A stretch of 36,989 nucleotides of DNA from Streptosporangiales bacterium (GTDB lineage: Bacteria; Actinomycetota; Actinomycetes; Streptosporangiales; WHST01): assembly GCA_009379955.1 (NCBI GenBank), contig WHST01000064.1, positions 1-36,989 of the forward strand. The letters are read 5' to 3'. Made by a program: the position numbers and the translations under genes. This document shows, piece by piece, positions 24,898 to 33,576 of this stretch; within the stretch, counting starts at the first letter, position 1, and each line of letters opens with the position of its first letter. Under the pieces are notes generated by a model that saw nothing but the letters and a program-made list of their open reading frames with translations, had not been told where the DNA came from and did not search any database.

Positions 24898-26267
24898 ACA
24901 TCACGTCGGAGTTCGCGGACTTCGCCCTCGGCATCGACATCGACGCGCTGCCCGAGCGGGTCGTGTCGGCGGCGGAGACCGTCCTCCTCGACCACATCGC
25001 GGCGGGGATGTATGGCTCGCGCCAGCCGGCTAGCCGGGTCGTCGCGGAGCACGCGCTGCGCGAGATCGCCGGCGCCCAGGGGCGGGTGCCGCTCTACGGT
25101 CGCACCGAGCTCGTGCCGCCGGGCCATGCCGCGCGCGTCAACGGGACGGCAAGCCACGGCTTCGAGCTCGACGACGTGTATGAGCCCGGAGGGATCCATC
25201 CGGCAGCGGTCGTCATCCCCGCGGTCGTGGCATCGGCCGTCGACCGCGGGGCCACGGGCCGTGAGCTGCTGACCGCGATCATCGTCGGTTACGAGATCGT
25301 GGGCCGCATCGCCTTGGCGGCCGGGTCACAGTTCACGGCCTTCCACAGCACGGGCACCCACGGCATCTTCGGCACCACCGCCGCGATCGGTGGGCTCGCC
25401 GGTTTCGACGCCGAACGGCTCATCCAGGCATGGGGCATCACGGCCTCCTTCTCCGGTGGCCTCAAAGCGTTCCAGAGCGGTGGCGGCGAGGTAAAGCGGA
25501 TCCACGGTGGTCGTGGCGGGGAGAATGCATTGCTGGCCGTCAGTTTGACCGAGGCCGGCCTGACCGGACCGGTCGACATTCTGGACAACGACCGCGGGTT
25601 CTTCGCCGCGTACGGGAAGAACCTCGCGCTCGACGGCATCACCGAGCCCCGCGAACGGTGGGTGGTCGAGGACGTCTACTTCAAGCCCTACGCGAGCTGC
25701 GCCGCTACCCACGCCGTCATCAACTCGGTCAAGACGATCCTCGCCGGCGACAGCATCGCCGTCGACGACGTCGAGAAGGTGATCGTGCGCACGTCTCAGC
25801 GCGGGGTCAGCCAGAACAGCATCCCGGTGCCGAGCGGCACGATGACGGTGCAGTACAGCATCGAGTCCGCGGTCGCGCTCGCACTGCTCGGCACGGTCGA
25901 TGAGCCGTCGTCGTTCGTCTACGACACCTACGTCTCGTCGGGTGCGCCGGACGTCGCGTCCCGGGTCGACGTGCGGCTCGACGCGGAACCGGAGGCCGCC
26001 TACCCGGCAAAGCTCGCCGGCGGTGCCGACATCGTGCTCAAGGGTGGACGTGTCCTGTCGGCCTATGAGCCTGGTCTGCGTGAGCTGACCGAGCCGGCCG
26101 AACGGTACGCCGCCACGCTCGACAAGTTCCACCGGGTGACCCGCGGCCTGCTGACCGAGGACGCGCAGCGCGAGGTCGTCGAGCTCGTCGGGCGTCTCCG
26201 GTCGACCGGGTCGCCGAGCGAGCTCGCCGACCTCATCGGACCGCGTTCGGTGGCTGCCGAGAAGTAG
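24894..26267 (+). CDS. MmgE/PrpD family protein 3
   Basis: The 457-residue protein keeps all active-site positions I can place against cis-aconitate decarboxylase: Asp93-Asp94 (HGFELDD), His102 (GIHPAAV), His151 (AFHSTGTHG), Lys201 (GEVKRIHGG), and Lys264 with His273 (FKPYASCAATH). It is the most complete site among the family members here outside the PrpD-type one. The ATG overlaps the stop of the TcuA-like flavoprotein, so the two are translationally coupled. If that enzyme makes cis-aconitate or a homologue, this one could dehydrate, hydrate or decarboxylate it. That link is inference; the family cannot be split by eye into dehydratases and decarboxylases. Confidence 0.88.
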   Translation: MNITSEFADFALGIDIDALPERVVSAAETVLLDHIAAGMYGSRQPASRVVAEHALREIAGAQGRVPLYGRTELVPPGHAARVNGTASHGFELDDVYEPGGIHPAAVVIPAVVASAVDRGATGRELLTAIIVGYEIVGRIALAAGSQFTAFHSTGTHGIFGTTAAIGGLAGFDAERLIQAWGITASFSGGLKAFQSGGGEVKRIHGGRGGENALLAVSLTEAGLTGPVDILDNDRGFFAAYGKNLALDGITEPRERWVVEDVYFKPYASCAATHAVINSVKTILAGDSIAVDDVEKVIVRTSQRGVSQNSIPVPSGTMTVQYSIESAVALALLGTVDEPSSFVYDTYVSSGAPDVASRVDVRLDAEPEAAYPAKLAGGADIVLKGGRVLSAYEPGLRELTEPAERYAATLDKFHRVTRGLLTEDAQREVVELVGRLRSTGSPSELADLIGPRSVAAEK

Positions 26268-26276
26268 GCCGGACCA

Positions 26277-26291
26277 CGCTGATATTCAGCG
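26277..26291. promoter_or_regulatory. Perfect palindrome CGCTGA-TAT-TCAGCG
   Basis: A 15-base palindrome with a three-base centre occupies most of the 38-base gap between two MmgE/PrpD genes, 14 bases before the second gene's GTG. It includes CTGATA, as do other upstream sites in this window. It may be an operator or a small RNA hairpin next to the ribosome site. Confidence 0.35.
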
Positions 26292-26305
26292 AGAGCGAGG
26301 ATGCT

Positions 26306-27703
26306 GTGAGCTGGAGCGAGGACATGGTGGCCCGGGCCTTCGAGGCTCGGAAGAACGAGCTGCCCGCCGAGGTGGCGGCGCAGACCAAGCGCATCATCCT
26401 GGACTCGATCGGATGCATGTACGGCGCGGCCGACACGAAGATGGCCGCGGCCCTGGTGACCGGTCTACCCGACCTGGGCGCGGGTGAGCAGGCCACGTTG
26501 CTCGGTCAGGCGCGGAGGGCGGGCATCGAGGCGGCGTTGCTGTTCAACGGCGGCCTGCTCAGGTACCTCGACCTCAACGATGTGCAGTCCTCCGAGCGCA
26601 TCAACCAGCCGCGCCACGGACACAACTCGGAGTTCCTGCCGGTGGTCCTCGCGCTGGCGGAGCGCCAGGACCTTTCCGGCCGGGAGGTCGTCGCCGCGCT
26701 GTCCAGGTCGTTCGACCTGGCCACCGCGTTCACCGAGTGTGTGACCGGACCTTCGCTCGAGGAACGCGGCTGGAACATGGACCTGCGTGCCGCGTTCGTG
26801 GTCCCCGTGGTGGCAGGACAGCTGCTCGGCATGAGCGAGGCGCAGATCGTGCACGCGGTCGGCATCTCGGGTTCTCGCTCGGGTGTTCTGGGGATCCTGG
26901 ACAGCGACACCGAAGAGAACTCGATGGCCAAGAACCTGCGGTTCCCGTTCACGGCCCTGACCGCGCTGTACTCGACGTTCCTCGCCAAGGCCGGCGTCTC
27001 GGGACCCGTCAACGTCCTCGAGGGCCACGCTGGCTTCGCCTCGTCAGTCCTCGCGGGCGACTTCGATCCCGCACCGCTGTCGACGGAGTACCTCGAGCAT
27101 CGCGTGCTCGACGCGATCCTGAAGAACTTCGCGTCGTGCTTTGCGACGCATGGGCACCTCACCGCGACCCTCGCACTGGTCACCGAGCACGACATCCGTC
27201 CCGACCAGGTCGAGCGGGTGGACGTCCTCACGACCACCCGCGGAGTCCGGCATACGGGCCAACCGGTGCGCCGCAAGCCCACCACCAAGGAGACGGCCGA
27301 CCACAGCGCGTTCTACGTCCAGGCGACCCTGATCAGGGAACGTCGGCTCGGTCCCGAGCAGTACAAGGATGGTCGGATGAAGGACCCGGAGGTGCACGAG
27401 CTGATGGACCGGGTCTTCATCGAACCTGATGAGCGCTTCGACAGCCAGTATCCGGCGGCAGAGGTGCGGATCACTCTGAAGGATGGTCGTCAGCTAACCC
27501 ACGTCGCCCCCTATGCCCTCGGCCACCGGCAGAACCCGATGTCCGACGCGCAGATCGAGGACAAATACTTCGGCATGACCGTGCCGCATGTCGGACAGGA
27601 GCGTGCAGAACGCATGAGAGATCTCATCTGGCGCCTGGACGAGCTCGACGACCTCGAGCAGCTCTTCACCCTCCTGCGTGGCTCCGAGTCGCGAGGTAGC
27701 TGA
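26306..27703 (+). CDS. MmgE/PrpD family protein 4, MmgE-like branch
   Basis: The 465-residue protein reads more like MmgE (2-methylcitrate dehydratase branch) than its neighbours: LRYLDLND (Asp92), PRHGHNSE (His104/His106), RGWNMDLR (Trp156 where others have a His), MAKNLRFPFTA (Lys209), and ILKNFASCFATH (Lys273, His282). The Trp for His exchange is normal for the MmgE branch and would change chemistry or substrate. GTG 26306 has GAGG five bases upstream. It follows protein 3 by 38 bases and probably shares its transcript. Two different MmgE/PrpD proteins in a row suggest two steps or two substrates. Confidence 0.88.
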   Translation: MSWSEDMVARAFEARKNELPAEVAAQTKRIILDSIGCMYGAADTKMAAALVTGLPDLGAGEQATLLGQARRAGIEAALLFNGGLLRYLDLNDVQSSERINQPRHGHNSEFLPVVLALAERQDLSGREVVAALSRSFDLATAFTECVTGPSLEERGWNMDLRAAFVVPVVAGQLLGMSEAQIVHAVGISGSRSGVLGILDSDTEENSMAKNLRFPFTALTALYSTFLAKAGVSGPVNVLEGHAGFASSVLAGDFDPAPLSTEYLEHRVLDAILKNFASCFATHGHLTATLALVTEHDIRPDQVERVDVLTTTRGVRHTGQPVRRKPTTKETADHSAFYVQATLIRERRLGPEQYKDGRMKDPEVHELMDRVFIEPDERFDSQYPAAEVRITLKDGRQLTHVAPYALGHRQNPMSDAQIEDKYFGMTVPHVGQERAERMRDLIWRLDELDDLEQLFTLLRGSESRGS

Positions 27704-27747
27704 CGAGAGTGCAACGTCCGGCGTGCCGACGAGGCGCGCCCGTTCAC

Positions 27748-27765
27748 CGCCGCCACGGGGCGGCG
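27748..27765 (+). terminator. GC-rich tetraloop hairpin, possible terminator
   Basis: CGCCGCC (27748-27754) pairs with GGCGGCG (27759-27765) around the loop ACGG, 45 bases after the MmgE/PrpD stop. There is no T-run. A second small hairpin, seven pairs around CTCA at 27800-27817, lies just before the Shine-Dalgarno of the next gene and could affect its translation. Confidence 0.4.
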
Positions 27766-27840
27766 ACCGGTTCATCTGTCCGCGGGGGATGTCGGTTCGG
27801 CAGGCGCTCACGCCTGCATTCGGCCAGGAGGCACACTGCC

Positions 27841-29502
27841 ATGACGGTTCGATGGCTTCACCGGGGTATGGCGTGGTTCGTTGCGGTGGTGCTGTGCGCC
27901 TCGCTCGCCGCGTGTGGTGGGGAGGGCGACGAGAAGTCCACCAAGGGTGGCGCGGCGTCCATCAAGGTGGCGTTGTCCACGTTCGGCAACGAGCAGCTTG
28001 ACCCGACGATGGAGAGCCGGTCGCAGGTGCTGCAGATGCTGCTGCCGATGTTCGACACAATCCTCGAGATTGGTCCGGACGGGGAGCTGAAGCCGGGCCT
28101 GGCGGAAAGCTGGGAGGCCGCCGACGACAACCTGTCGTGGACGTTCAAGCTGCGCAAGGGCGTGCAGTTCCACGGTGGCTACGGCGAGCTGACCGCGGAG
28201 GACGTCAAGTTCAGCCTGGAGCGCTGGTCGAACCTCGAGGCGACGAACGACCAGGCGGCGACGGTCGACGATGCGATCGACAGTGTCGAGGTGGTGGACG
28301 ACTACACGTTCATCATCCACACGAAGGGCGTCCGTATCGACCTGCCGTACGTCATCGCGCCCCACCAGGCGACGGCCGGGATCGTGTTCTCGAAGAAGTA
28401 CCTGACCGAGGTCGCCGGTGACGACTTCGACGCTCAGGTGGCGGCGATGAACGAGAAGCCGGTCGGCAGCGGGCCGTTCGAGTTCGTGTCCCACACGCGT
28501 GGCTCGTCGGTGGTGATGAAGGCGGTGGCGAAGCACTGGCGCAACACCCCGAAGGTGAAGCGGGTGGAGTTCCTGCTGGTGCCGGAGGTGTCGACGCAGG
28601 TGTCGATGCTGAAGAGCGGTGACGCTGACGTCATCGAGGTCAGTGGTGACCAGGCCGACGAGGTCGAAGGCTCGGGTGGCGGGCTGGAGATCCGGTCGAT
28701 CCCCGACGGCCTGGGCGTCAGCCTGCTGATCCCCGGGTTGTACCGGCCGGGCGCGAAGAACCGGCCGACGCAGGACGTGCGGGTGCGCCAGGCGATGTCG
28801 CTGGCGATCGACCGCAAGGCGATCCTGCAGGCAATGCTCGGCGGCCGCGGTGACCTACCGACGACTCCATGGAGCACGACCGAGGCGACTGCCGACGTCG
28901 ACGTCGAGCACTTCAAGAGCAAGTACGCGACCTCGATGTCGTACGACCCGGAGAGGGCCAAGACCCTCCTCGCGGAGGCCGGCCACCCGAACGGCGTCGA
29001 CGGGATCACCCTCGACTCGTTCAACCGACCGGGCGCCGCGAACCTGCCGCAGCTCGCCGAGATCGTCGCCGCGCAGTGGGCGAAGGTCGGAATCCGCGTG
29101 AAGATCCGGACGCAGGACTACGGCAACTACCGCCCGCACTTCACCAGGGCCAAGCTCGCCGACGACTACAACGCCGGGTGGCCGGTCGTCTACTCCAGCA
29201 CCGCGCGGTACGAGGCGTTCGGCGCGGCGAACACCTACCTCCGCTACGAGGGTGGCGCCTCGGTCCAGTTGATGCGCAACCCCGACCTGGACACCAAGAT
29301 CCCGCGGATCAATTCCACCGTCGACGACGCTCGGCGTAAGGCACTGGTGACGGAGATATTCGACACGGCGGACGACGCATGGGTACAGATGCCGCTGTTC
29401 AACGCCGATTTCACCTACGGCGTCAACAGCGAAACCGTCGGCAAATGGACGACGTATCCGGGGTGGGCATTCCTCGGTCGAATGCTCGAGTCGCAGAAGT
29501 AG
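27841..29502 (+). CDS. ABC transporter solute-binding lipoprotein 1 (SBP_bac_5, DppA/OppA-like)
   Basis: The 553-residue family 5 binding protein has a lipoprotein signal ending CASLAAC, lipid Cys at residue 25. Family features are NEQLDPTMESRSQVLQMLLPMFDTIL near the start, LTAEDVKFSLERW, IGSGPF-like VGSGPFEFVSH, and VRVRQAMSLAIDRKAIL. The C-terminal region ends in the shared block PLFNADFTYGVNSETVG. The ATG at 27841 has CAGGAGG nine bases upstream. No permease or ATPase adjoins it; the ABC core at 14110-18125 lacks a receptor and is the likely partner. The ligand need not be a peptide: family 5 receptors also take sugars, nickel chelates and organic acids. Confidence 0.92.
   Translation: MTVRWLHRGMAWFVAVVLCASLAACGGEGDEKSTKGGAASIKVALSTFGNEQLDPTMESRSQVLQMLLPMFDTILEIGPDGELKPGLAESWEAADDNLSWTFKLRKGVQFHGGYGELTAEDVKFSLERWSNLEATNDQAATVDDAIDSVEVVDDYTFIIHTKGVRIDLPYVIAPHQATAGIVFSKKYLTEVAGDDFDAQVAAMNEKPVGSGPFEFVSHTRGSSVVMKAVAKHWRNTPKVKRVEFLLVPEVSTQVSMLKSGDADVIEVSGDQADEVEGSGGGLEIRSIPDGLGVSLLIPGLYRPGAKNRPTQDVRVRQAMSLAIDRKAILQAMLGGRGDLPTTPWSTTEATADVDVEHFKSKYATSMSYDPERAKTLLAEAGHPNGVDGITLDSFNRPGAANLPQLAEIVAAQWAKVGIRVKIRTQDYGNYRPHFTRAKLADDYNAGWPVVYSSTARYEAFGAANTYLRYEGGASVQLMRNPDLDTKIPRINSTVDDARRKALVTEIFDTADDAWVQMPLFNADFTYGVNSETVGKWTTYPGWAFLGRMLESQK
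28554..28625 (+). repeat. 72-bp tract identical in binding-protein genes 1 and 3
   Basis: These 72 bases recur without change at 35789-35860 in the third receptor gene, including all third codon positions. The corresponding stretch of receptor gene 2 (from about 30386) differs at several sites. The tract encodes the segment around LVPEVSTQVSMLKSGD. Such a long identical run in otherwise diverged paralogs points to recent exchange. Confidence 0.85.
28767..28830 (+). repeat. 64-bp tract identical in binding-protein genes 1 and 2
   Basis: These 64 bases recur at 30599-30662 in receptor gene 2. Receptor gene 3 differs there (for example Glu for Gln in VRVREAMS and a different Arg codon). Together with the 28554 tract this shows that gene 1 matches different partners in different segments. 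Confidence 0.85.
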
Positions 29503-29521
29503 AGGGCACCGCTGAGGGATC

Positions 29522-29546
29522 GCGCGCCGGCGGCTGTGGGGCGCGC
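29522..29546 (+). terminator. GC hairpin after binding-protein gene 1, possible terminator
   Basis: GCGCGCC (29522-29528) pairs with GGCGCGC (29540-29546) across an 11-base loop, 19 bases after the receptor gene stop. No T-run follows, which is usual in high-GC actinobacteria. It would separate receptor 1 from receptor 2. Confidence 0.45.
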
Positions 29547-29563
29547 TCCCACGAAGGCGCTGT

Positions 29564-29592
29564 TCGAGATGAAAGATAAATGATATGCTCCT
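29564..29592 (+). promoter_or_regulatory. AT-rich island upstream of binding-protein gene 2
   Basis: GAAAGATAAATGATATGC (29571-29588) is an isolated AT-rich patch 70 bases before the gene. It includes ATGATAT, resembling the left half of the recurring motif, but lacks TATT at the right position. GATAAA or GATATG could serve as a -10; the -35 is unclear. Confidence 0.35.
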
Positions 29593-29657
29593 GACGTTCC
29601 TGAGGGACGCGGCCGGGGGCCACGCAGAGCGGCGTTGTCGGCCGGGAGGTGTCTTCC

Positions 29658-31346
29658 ATGGCGGGTCGGTCGGTTCGCGTCGATGCGCGCGCGCGTCGGT
29701 GTATGGCCTGGTGCGTCACTGTGGTGCTGTGCGCCTCGCTGGCCGCGTGCGGCGGCGAGGGTGATGGCGACACCGGCCAGGGTGACTCCTCGATCACGAT
29801 CGCGCTGTCCACATTCGGCAACGAGCAGCTGGACCCGGCGATGGAGAGCCGCTCACAGGTGCTGCAACTCCTGCTGCCGATGTTCGACACGATCCTCGAG
29901 ATCGGCACCGACGGCGCGGTGGAGCCAGGGCTGGCGGAGAGCTGGAAGGCCAGCGAGGACGGCCTGTCGTGGACGTTCAAACTGCGCAAGGGCGTGCAGT
30001 TCCACGGCGGCTACGGCGAGCTGACCGCGGAGGACGTCAAGTTCAGCCTGGAGCGGTGGGCGAACCCGAACGGCGGCAACTCCGAATCGGGCACGGTCGC
30101 CGGTGCGATCGACCGCGTGGAGGTCGTGGACGACTACACGTTCGTCATCCGCACCAAGGGCGTACGTACGGACCTGCCGTACCTGCTCGCGCCACATCAG
30201 TCGGCCGTGGGCATCGTGTTCTCGAAGAAGTACCTGACGGAGGCTGCCGGCGACGACTTCGAGGCTCAGGCGAAGGCGATGAACGAGAAGCCGATCGGCA
30301 GCGGGCCGTTCCAGTTCGTGTCACACACGCGCGGGTCGTCCGTCACGATGAAGGCGGTGACGAAGCACTGGCGTCGCACGCCGAAGGTCCGCCAGGTCGA
30401 GTTCCTGCTCGTGCCAGAGGTGTCGACGCAGGTATCGATGCTGAAGAGCGGTGACGCCGACATCATCGAGGTCAGCGGTGACCAGGCCGACGAGGTCGAA
30501 GCCGCCGGCGGCGGTCTGGAGGTCCGCTCCATTCCCGACGCGCTCGGCGTGGGGTTCCACGTTCCCGGCATCTACCGGCCGGGCGCGAAGGACCGGAAGA
30601 CGCAGGACGTGCGGGTGCGCCAGGCGATGTCGCTGGCGATCGACCGCAAGGCGATCCTGCAGACCCTGCTCGGCGGTCGCGGCGACCTGCCCACGACCCC
30701 GTGGAACACGACCGAGGCGACCGCGGACATCGACGTCGAGCACTTCAAGAGCAAGTACGCCGAGACGATGGCCTACGACCCGGGGGAGGCGAAGCGCCTG
30801 CTCGCCGAGGCCGGCTACCCAGACGGAGTCGACGGCATCACGCTCGACGCCTTCAACCGGCCTGGTGCGGCGAACCTGCCGCAACTCGCCGAGATCATCG
30901 CTGCACAGTGGGCCAAGGTCGGGATCGACGCGAAGATCCGGACGCAGGACTACGGCAACTACCGCGCGCACTGGTCGCCCGGCGGCCCGGTGAGCGACCT
31001 GCTCGACGATGACTACAACGCGGGCTGGCCGGTCGTCTACTCCAGCACCCCGCGGTTCGAGGCCTACGGAGCAGCCATCACCTACCTCAACTACGAGGAG
31101 GGACCGATCGGGCTGCTCCGTGACGCCGAGCTCGACGAGAAGATCTCGACGATCAACGCGACGACCGACGAGGAGAAGCGGCGGGCGCTTGCCACCGAGA
31201 TCTTCGACACCGCCGACGACGCGTGGGTCATGGTGCCGCTCTTCAACGCCGACTTCACCTACGGCGTCGACACCGAGACCGTCGGCGAGTGGACGACCTA
31301 TCCGGGGTGGGCGTTCTTCGGGCGGATCCTGGAGACCGTCGAGTAG
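29658..31346 (+). CDS. ABC transporter solute-binding lipoprotein 2 (SBP_bac_5)
   Basis: The 562-residue paralog of the receptor at 27841 has a lipoprotein signal VVLCASLAAC with lipid Cys at residue 31. The start is ATG 29658 with GGGAGG eight bases upstream; a GTG nine bases earlier overlaps that Shine-Dalgarno. It is the most divergent of the three. It has an insertion of about six residues (SPGGPVSDLLDDD) where the others read FTRAKLADD or FVRAKASDG, and it reads PRFEAYGAAITYLNYEEG beside the pocket-lining WPVVYSST segment. This suggests a different ligand. It is followed after 47 bases by an MmgE/PrpD gene, making a receptor-enzyme pair. Confidence 0.92.
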   Translation: MAGRSVRVDARARRCMAWCVTVVLCASLAACGGEGDGDTGQGDSSITIALSTFGNEQLDPAMESRSQVLQLLLPMFDTILEIGTDGAVEPGLAESWKASEDGLSWTFKLRKGVQFHGGYGELTAEDVKFSLERWANPNGGNSESGTVAGAIDRVEVVDDYTFVIRTKGVRTDLPYLLAPHQSAVGIVFSKKYLTEAAGDDFEAQAKAMNEKPIGSGPFQFVSHTRGSSVTMKAVTKHWRRTPKVRQVEFLLVPEVSTQVSMLKSGDADIIEVSGDQADEVEAAGGGLEVRSIPDALGVGFHVPGIYRPGAKDRKTQDVRVRQAMSLAIDRKAILQTLLGGRGDLPTTPWNTTEATADIDVEHFKSKYAETMAYDPGEAKRLLAEAGYPDGVDGITLDAFNRPGAANLPQLAEIIAAQWAKVGIDAKIRTQDYGNYRAHWSPGGPVSDLLDDDYNAGWPVVYSSTPRFEAYGAAITYLNYEEGPIGLLRDAELDEKISTINATTDEEKRRALATEIFDTADDAWVMVPLFNADFTYGVDTETVGEWTTYPGWAFFGRILETVE

Positions 31347-31393
31347 CGCAGGAGACCAGTGGTGCTGTACCAGTTCGAGAGGGTCGACTGATC

Positions 31394-32767
31394 GTGAGCA
31401 ACACGCTAGAGCTGGCTCGCTTCGTGACGACGTTACGGTTTGCCGACCTGCCGGCAGAGGTGGTGACCAAGGCCAAGGAGATCGCGCTGCACGCCTGGGG
31501 CGTCCAGCTCGCGGCCTCGACGCTGCCGTGGTCGGCGCAGGTCTACCGGTTCGTCGAGTCCCAAGGAGGCGTGCCGGAGAGCACTGTCGTCAACTACGGG
31601 TTGCGCACGTCGGCGATCAACGCGGCCTTTGTCAACGGTTCGTTCTCGCACGGGTTCGAGATGGACGACAACCACGCGCGCACCGGCACGAAGCTGGGCT
31701 GCGTGACGGTCCCGACCGCCACGGCGTTCGGCGAGCGCGACCACATGTCCGGCGAGGACTTCCTCACCGCGATCGTCGCCGGGTACGAGGTGGCGACCCG
31801 GGTGGGGCTCACGATCCGGCCGGGGCTCGACGTCCAGTCCGCTCATCCCACCGGGAGCGTCGGAGCGTTCGCCGCGGCGGCGACGGCGGGATGGCTGCTG
31901 GGTCTGGACGAGCAGACGATGGCCCACGCCCTCGGCGGCGCGGGCGCACAGCGGTCGGGCCTCAACGAGATCCCGACGAGCGGCAGGGGTCACCTCAAAC
32001 GCACCTTCGGCGGGATGGCGGCTGCCGGCGGGATCCGGTCGGCGCTGCTCGCAAGGGAGGGCCTGACCGGACCGCTGACGACGCTCGACCTCGGGTCCGG
32101 CTTCACCCGCACCTTCGGCGTGGACGAGTCGACGATCGGAAACCTGACCGAAGGGCTGGGCAAGGAGTGGGAGATCCTCACTGTCCACTACAAGATCTAC
32201 GCCCAGGACGGCTACATCCAGCCGATGTCGGAGGCGTTCGAGAAGCTGCGGGCACGGCACCCGTTCAGGACCGAGGACATCGCCTCGGTGTGGCTCGGCA
32301 CCAACAGCCTGGCGCACGACGACATCATCGGTCCGATCACGGATCCGCAGGACGTGACCGACGCACAGTTCAGCGCGAACTACAGCGCCGCCCTGTACCT
32401 CGTGAAGGGTGGCGCAGCCTTCGACGAGTACACCGAGGAGAACCTGCACGACCCCGCGGTACGCGACCTGGCCTCACGGGTCACGCTGACCGTCGACCGC
32501 GAGATCGAGGACGACCACGTGCGCTTCCGTCCCCGTGGCGCGAAGGTCTCGGTGACGCTGAAGAACGGCGACGAGTACCACGAGACGGTGAAGGACCTCA
32601 GGAAGATGGCTCCGGAGGACCTGGACGAGAAGTACCGGAACCTGTCCCGGCGGGTCCTGGACGAGGAACGGAGCGAGAAGCTCCTCGAAACGGCCCACCA
32701 GCTCGACGCGGTCGCCGACCTGTCCACGGTCACCCCGCAGCTCGTCGGTGAGCGGCAGAACCCGTGA
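31394..32767 (+). CDS. MmgE/PrpD family protein 5, altered active site
   Basis: The 457-residue member has Asp91-Asp92 (HGFEMDDNH), His151 (SAHPTGSVG), Lys202 (GHLKRTFGG) and Lys267. Two family His positions are lost: the one equivalent to cis-aconitate decarboxylase His103 falls in TKLGCVTVP, and the one after Lys267 is absent (YKIYAQDGYIQP). The enzyme probably has changed chemistry or substrate, or a different general acid. The GTG start has GAGAGGG ten bases upstream. Its stop overlaps the SDR start by GTGA, so its product may be a substrate for that dehydrogenase, or the reverse. Confidence 0.87.
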   Translation: MSNTLELARFVTTLRFADLPAEVVTKAKEIALHAWGVQLAASTLPWSAQVYRFVESQGGVPESTVVNYGLRTSAINAAFVNGSFSHGFEMDDNHARTGTKLGCVTVPTATAFGERDHMSGEDFLTAIVAGYEVATRVGLTIRPGLDVQSAHPTGSVGAFAAAATAGWLLGLDEQTMAHALGGAGAQRSGLNEIPTSGRGHLKRTFGGMAAAGGIRSALLAREGLTGPLTTLDLGSGFTRTFGVDESTIGNLTEGLGKEWEILTVHYKIYAQDGYIQPMSEAFEKLRARHPFRTEDIASVWLGTNSLAHDDIIGPITDPQDVTDAQFSANYSAALYLVKGGAAFDEYTEENLHDPAVRDLASRVTLTVDREIEDDHVRFRPRGAKVSVTLKNGDEYHETVKDLRKMAPEDLDEKYRNLSRRVLDEERSEKLLETAHQLDAVADLSTVTPQLVGERQNP

Positions 32768-33531
32768 CCGAGGGGACCGGCGGAGGCGCGGCGGCGGTGG
32801 ACGGACGTGTCGTCGTGGTCACGGGTGGCGCGCAGGGCATCGGCCTCGCGATCTGCAGGCGCCTCGCCGCTGAGGGAAGCCGGGTCGTCGTCCTCGACCG
32901 CAACGAGGAGGGCGCGATCGCGGCGGCCGAGTCGCTCCCGCGCCGGGGGTTCGGCTACGGGTGCGACGTCGCCGACCAGGCCGGGGTCGACACGGTCGCC
33001 GCCCGTGTCAGGTCCGAGGTGGGACCGGTCGAGGCGCTCGTGTCGAACGCGGGGATCGGCTCGCACGCCACGTTCGCCGAGACGACTCCAGAGTTGCAGC
33101 GCCGACTCGTCGACGTCAACATGCACGGTGCCTTCAACGTCACCCGCGCGTTCATGGACGACATCGTCGACTCCGGTTCCGGGCGGATCGTCTTCATCAG
33201 CTCCGACGCCGCGCGCGTCGGCGTCGCCGGCGAGGCGGTGTACGCGGCGGCCAAGGCGGGGCTCATCGCCTTCGCGAAGTCGCTGGCCGTCGAGCTTGCA
33301 CGCTACCGGGTGACGGTCAACGCGGTGTGCCCCGGCAGCACCAACACGGAGATGTTCCGCGGAACGTACGACGAGGAGCAGATCGCCAAGCGCATGCGGA
33401 TCCATCCGATGCGACGCCCGGCCGAGGCGGACGAGGTCGCGACCGCGGTGCAGTACTTCGCGAGCCGTGACGCGTCGTTCACGACCGCGCAGGTCATCAG
33501 CGTCAGCGGCGGCATGTCGCGCGTCGGCTGA
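32764..33531 (+). CDS. Short-chain dehydrogenase/reductase (FabG-like)
   Basis: The 255-residue classical SDR is complete. It has the TGGAQGIG cofactor loop at 20-27, Asp45 at the end of strand 2 favouring NAD over NADP, GCDVAD at 66-71, NAG at 95-97, and catalytic Ser147, Tyr160 and Lys164 (YAAAK). It would interconvert a secondary alcohol and ketone, likely a hydroxy acid or hydroxyacyl-CoA in this setting. The GTG start overlaps the preceding MmgE/PrpD stop; the next MmgE/PrpD frame opens right after its own stop. It is unrelated in detail to the broken SDR at 75. Confidence 0.92.
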   Translation: MTEGTGGGAAAVDGRVVVVTGGAQGIGLAICRRLAAEGSRVVVLDRNEEGAIAAAESLPRRGFGYGCDVADQAGVDTVAARVRSEVGPVEALVSNAGIGSHATFAETTPELQRRLVDVNMHGAFNVTRAFMDDIVDSGSGRIVFISSDAARVGVAGEAVYAAAKAGLIAFAKSLAVELARYRVTVNAVCPGSTNTEMFRGTYDEEQIAKRMRIHPMRRPAEADEVATAVQYFASRDASFTTAQVISVSGGMSRVG

Positions 33532-33576
33532 GTGTCACGGTACGGCATGGTTCGAAGGCCCGAGGAGGCGCACGAG

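Noticed and set aside
21836-27703. A standard methylcitrate cycle operon
   Set aside because: Methylcitrate synthase (PrpC) and methylisocitrate lyase (PrpB) are absent, and MmgE/PrpD proteins are far more numerous than the cycle needs.
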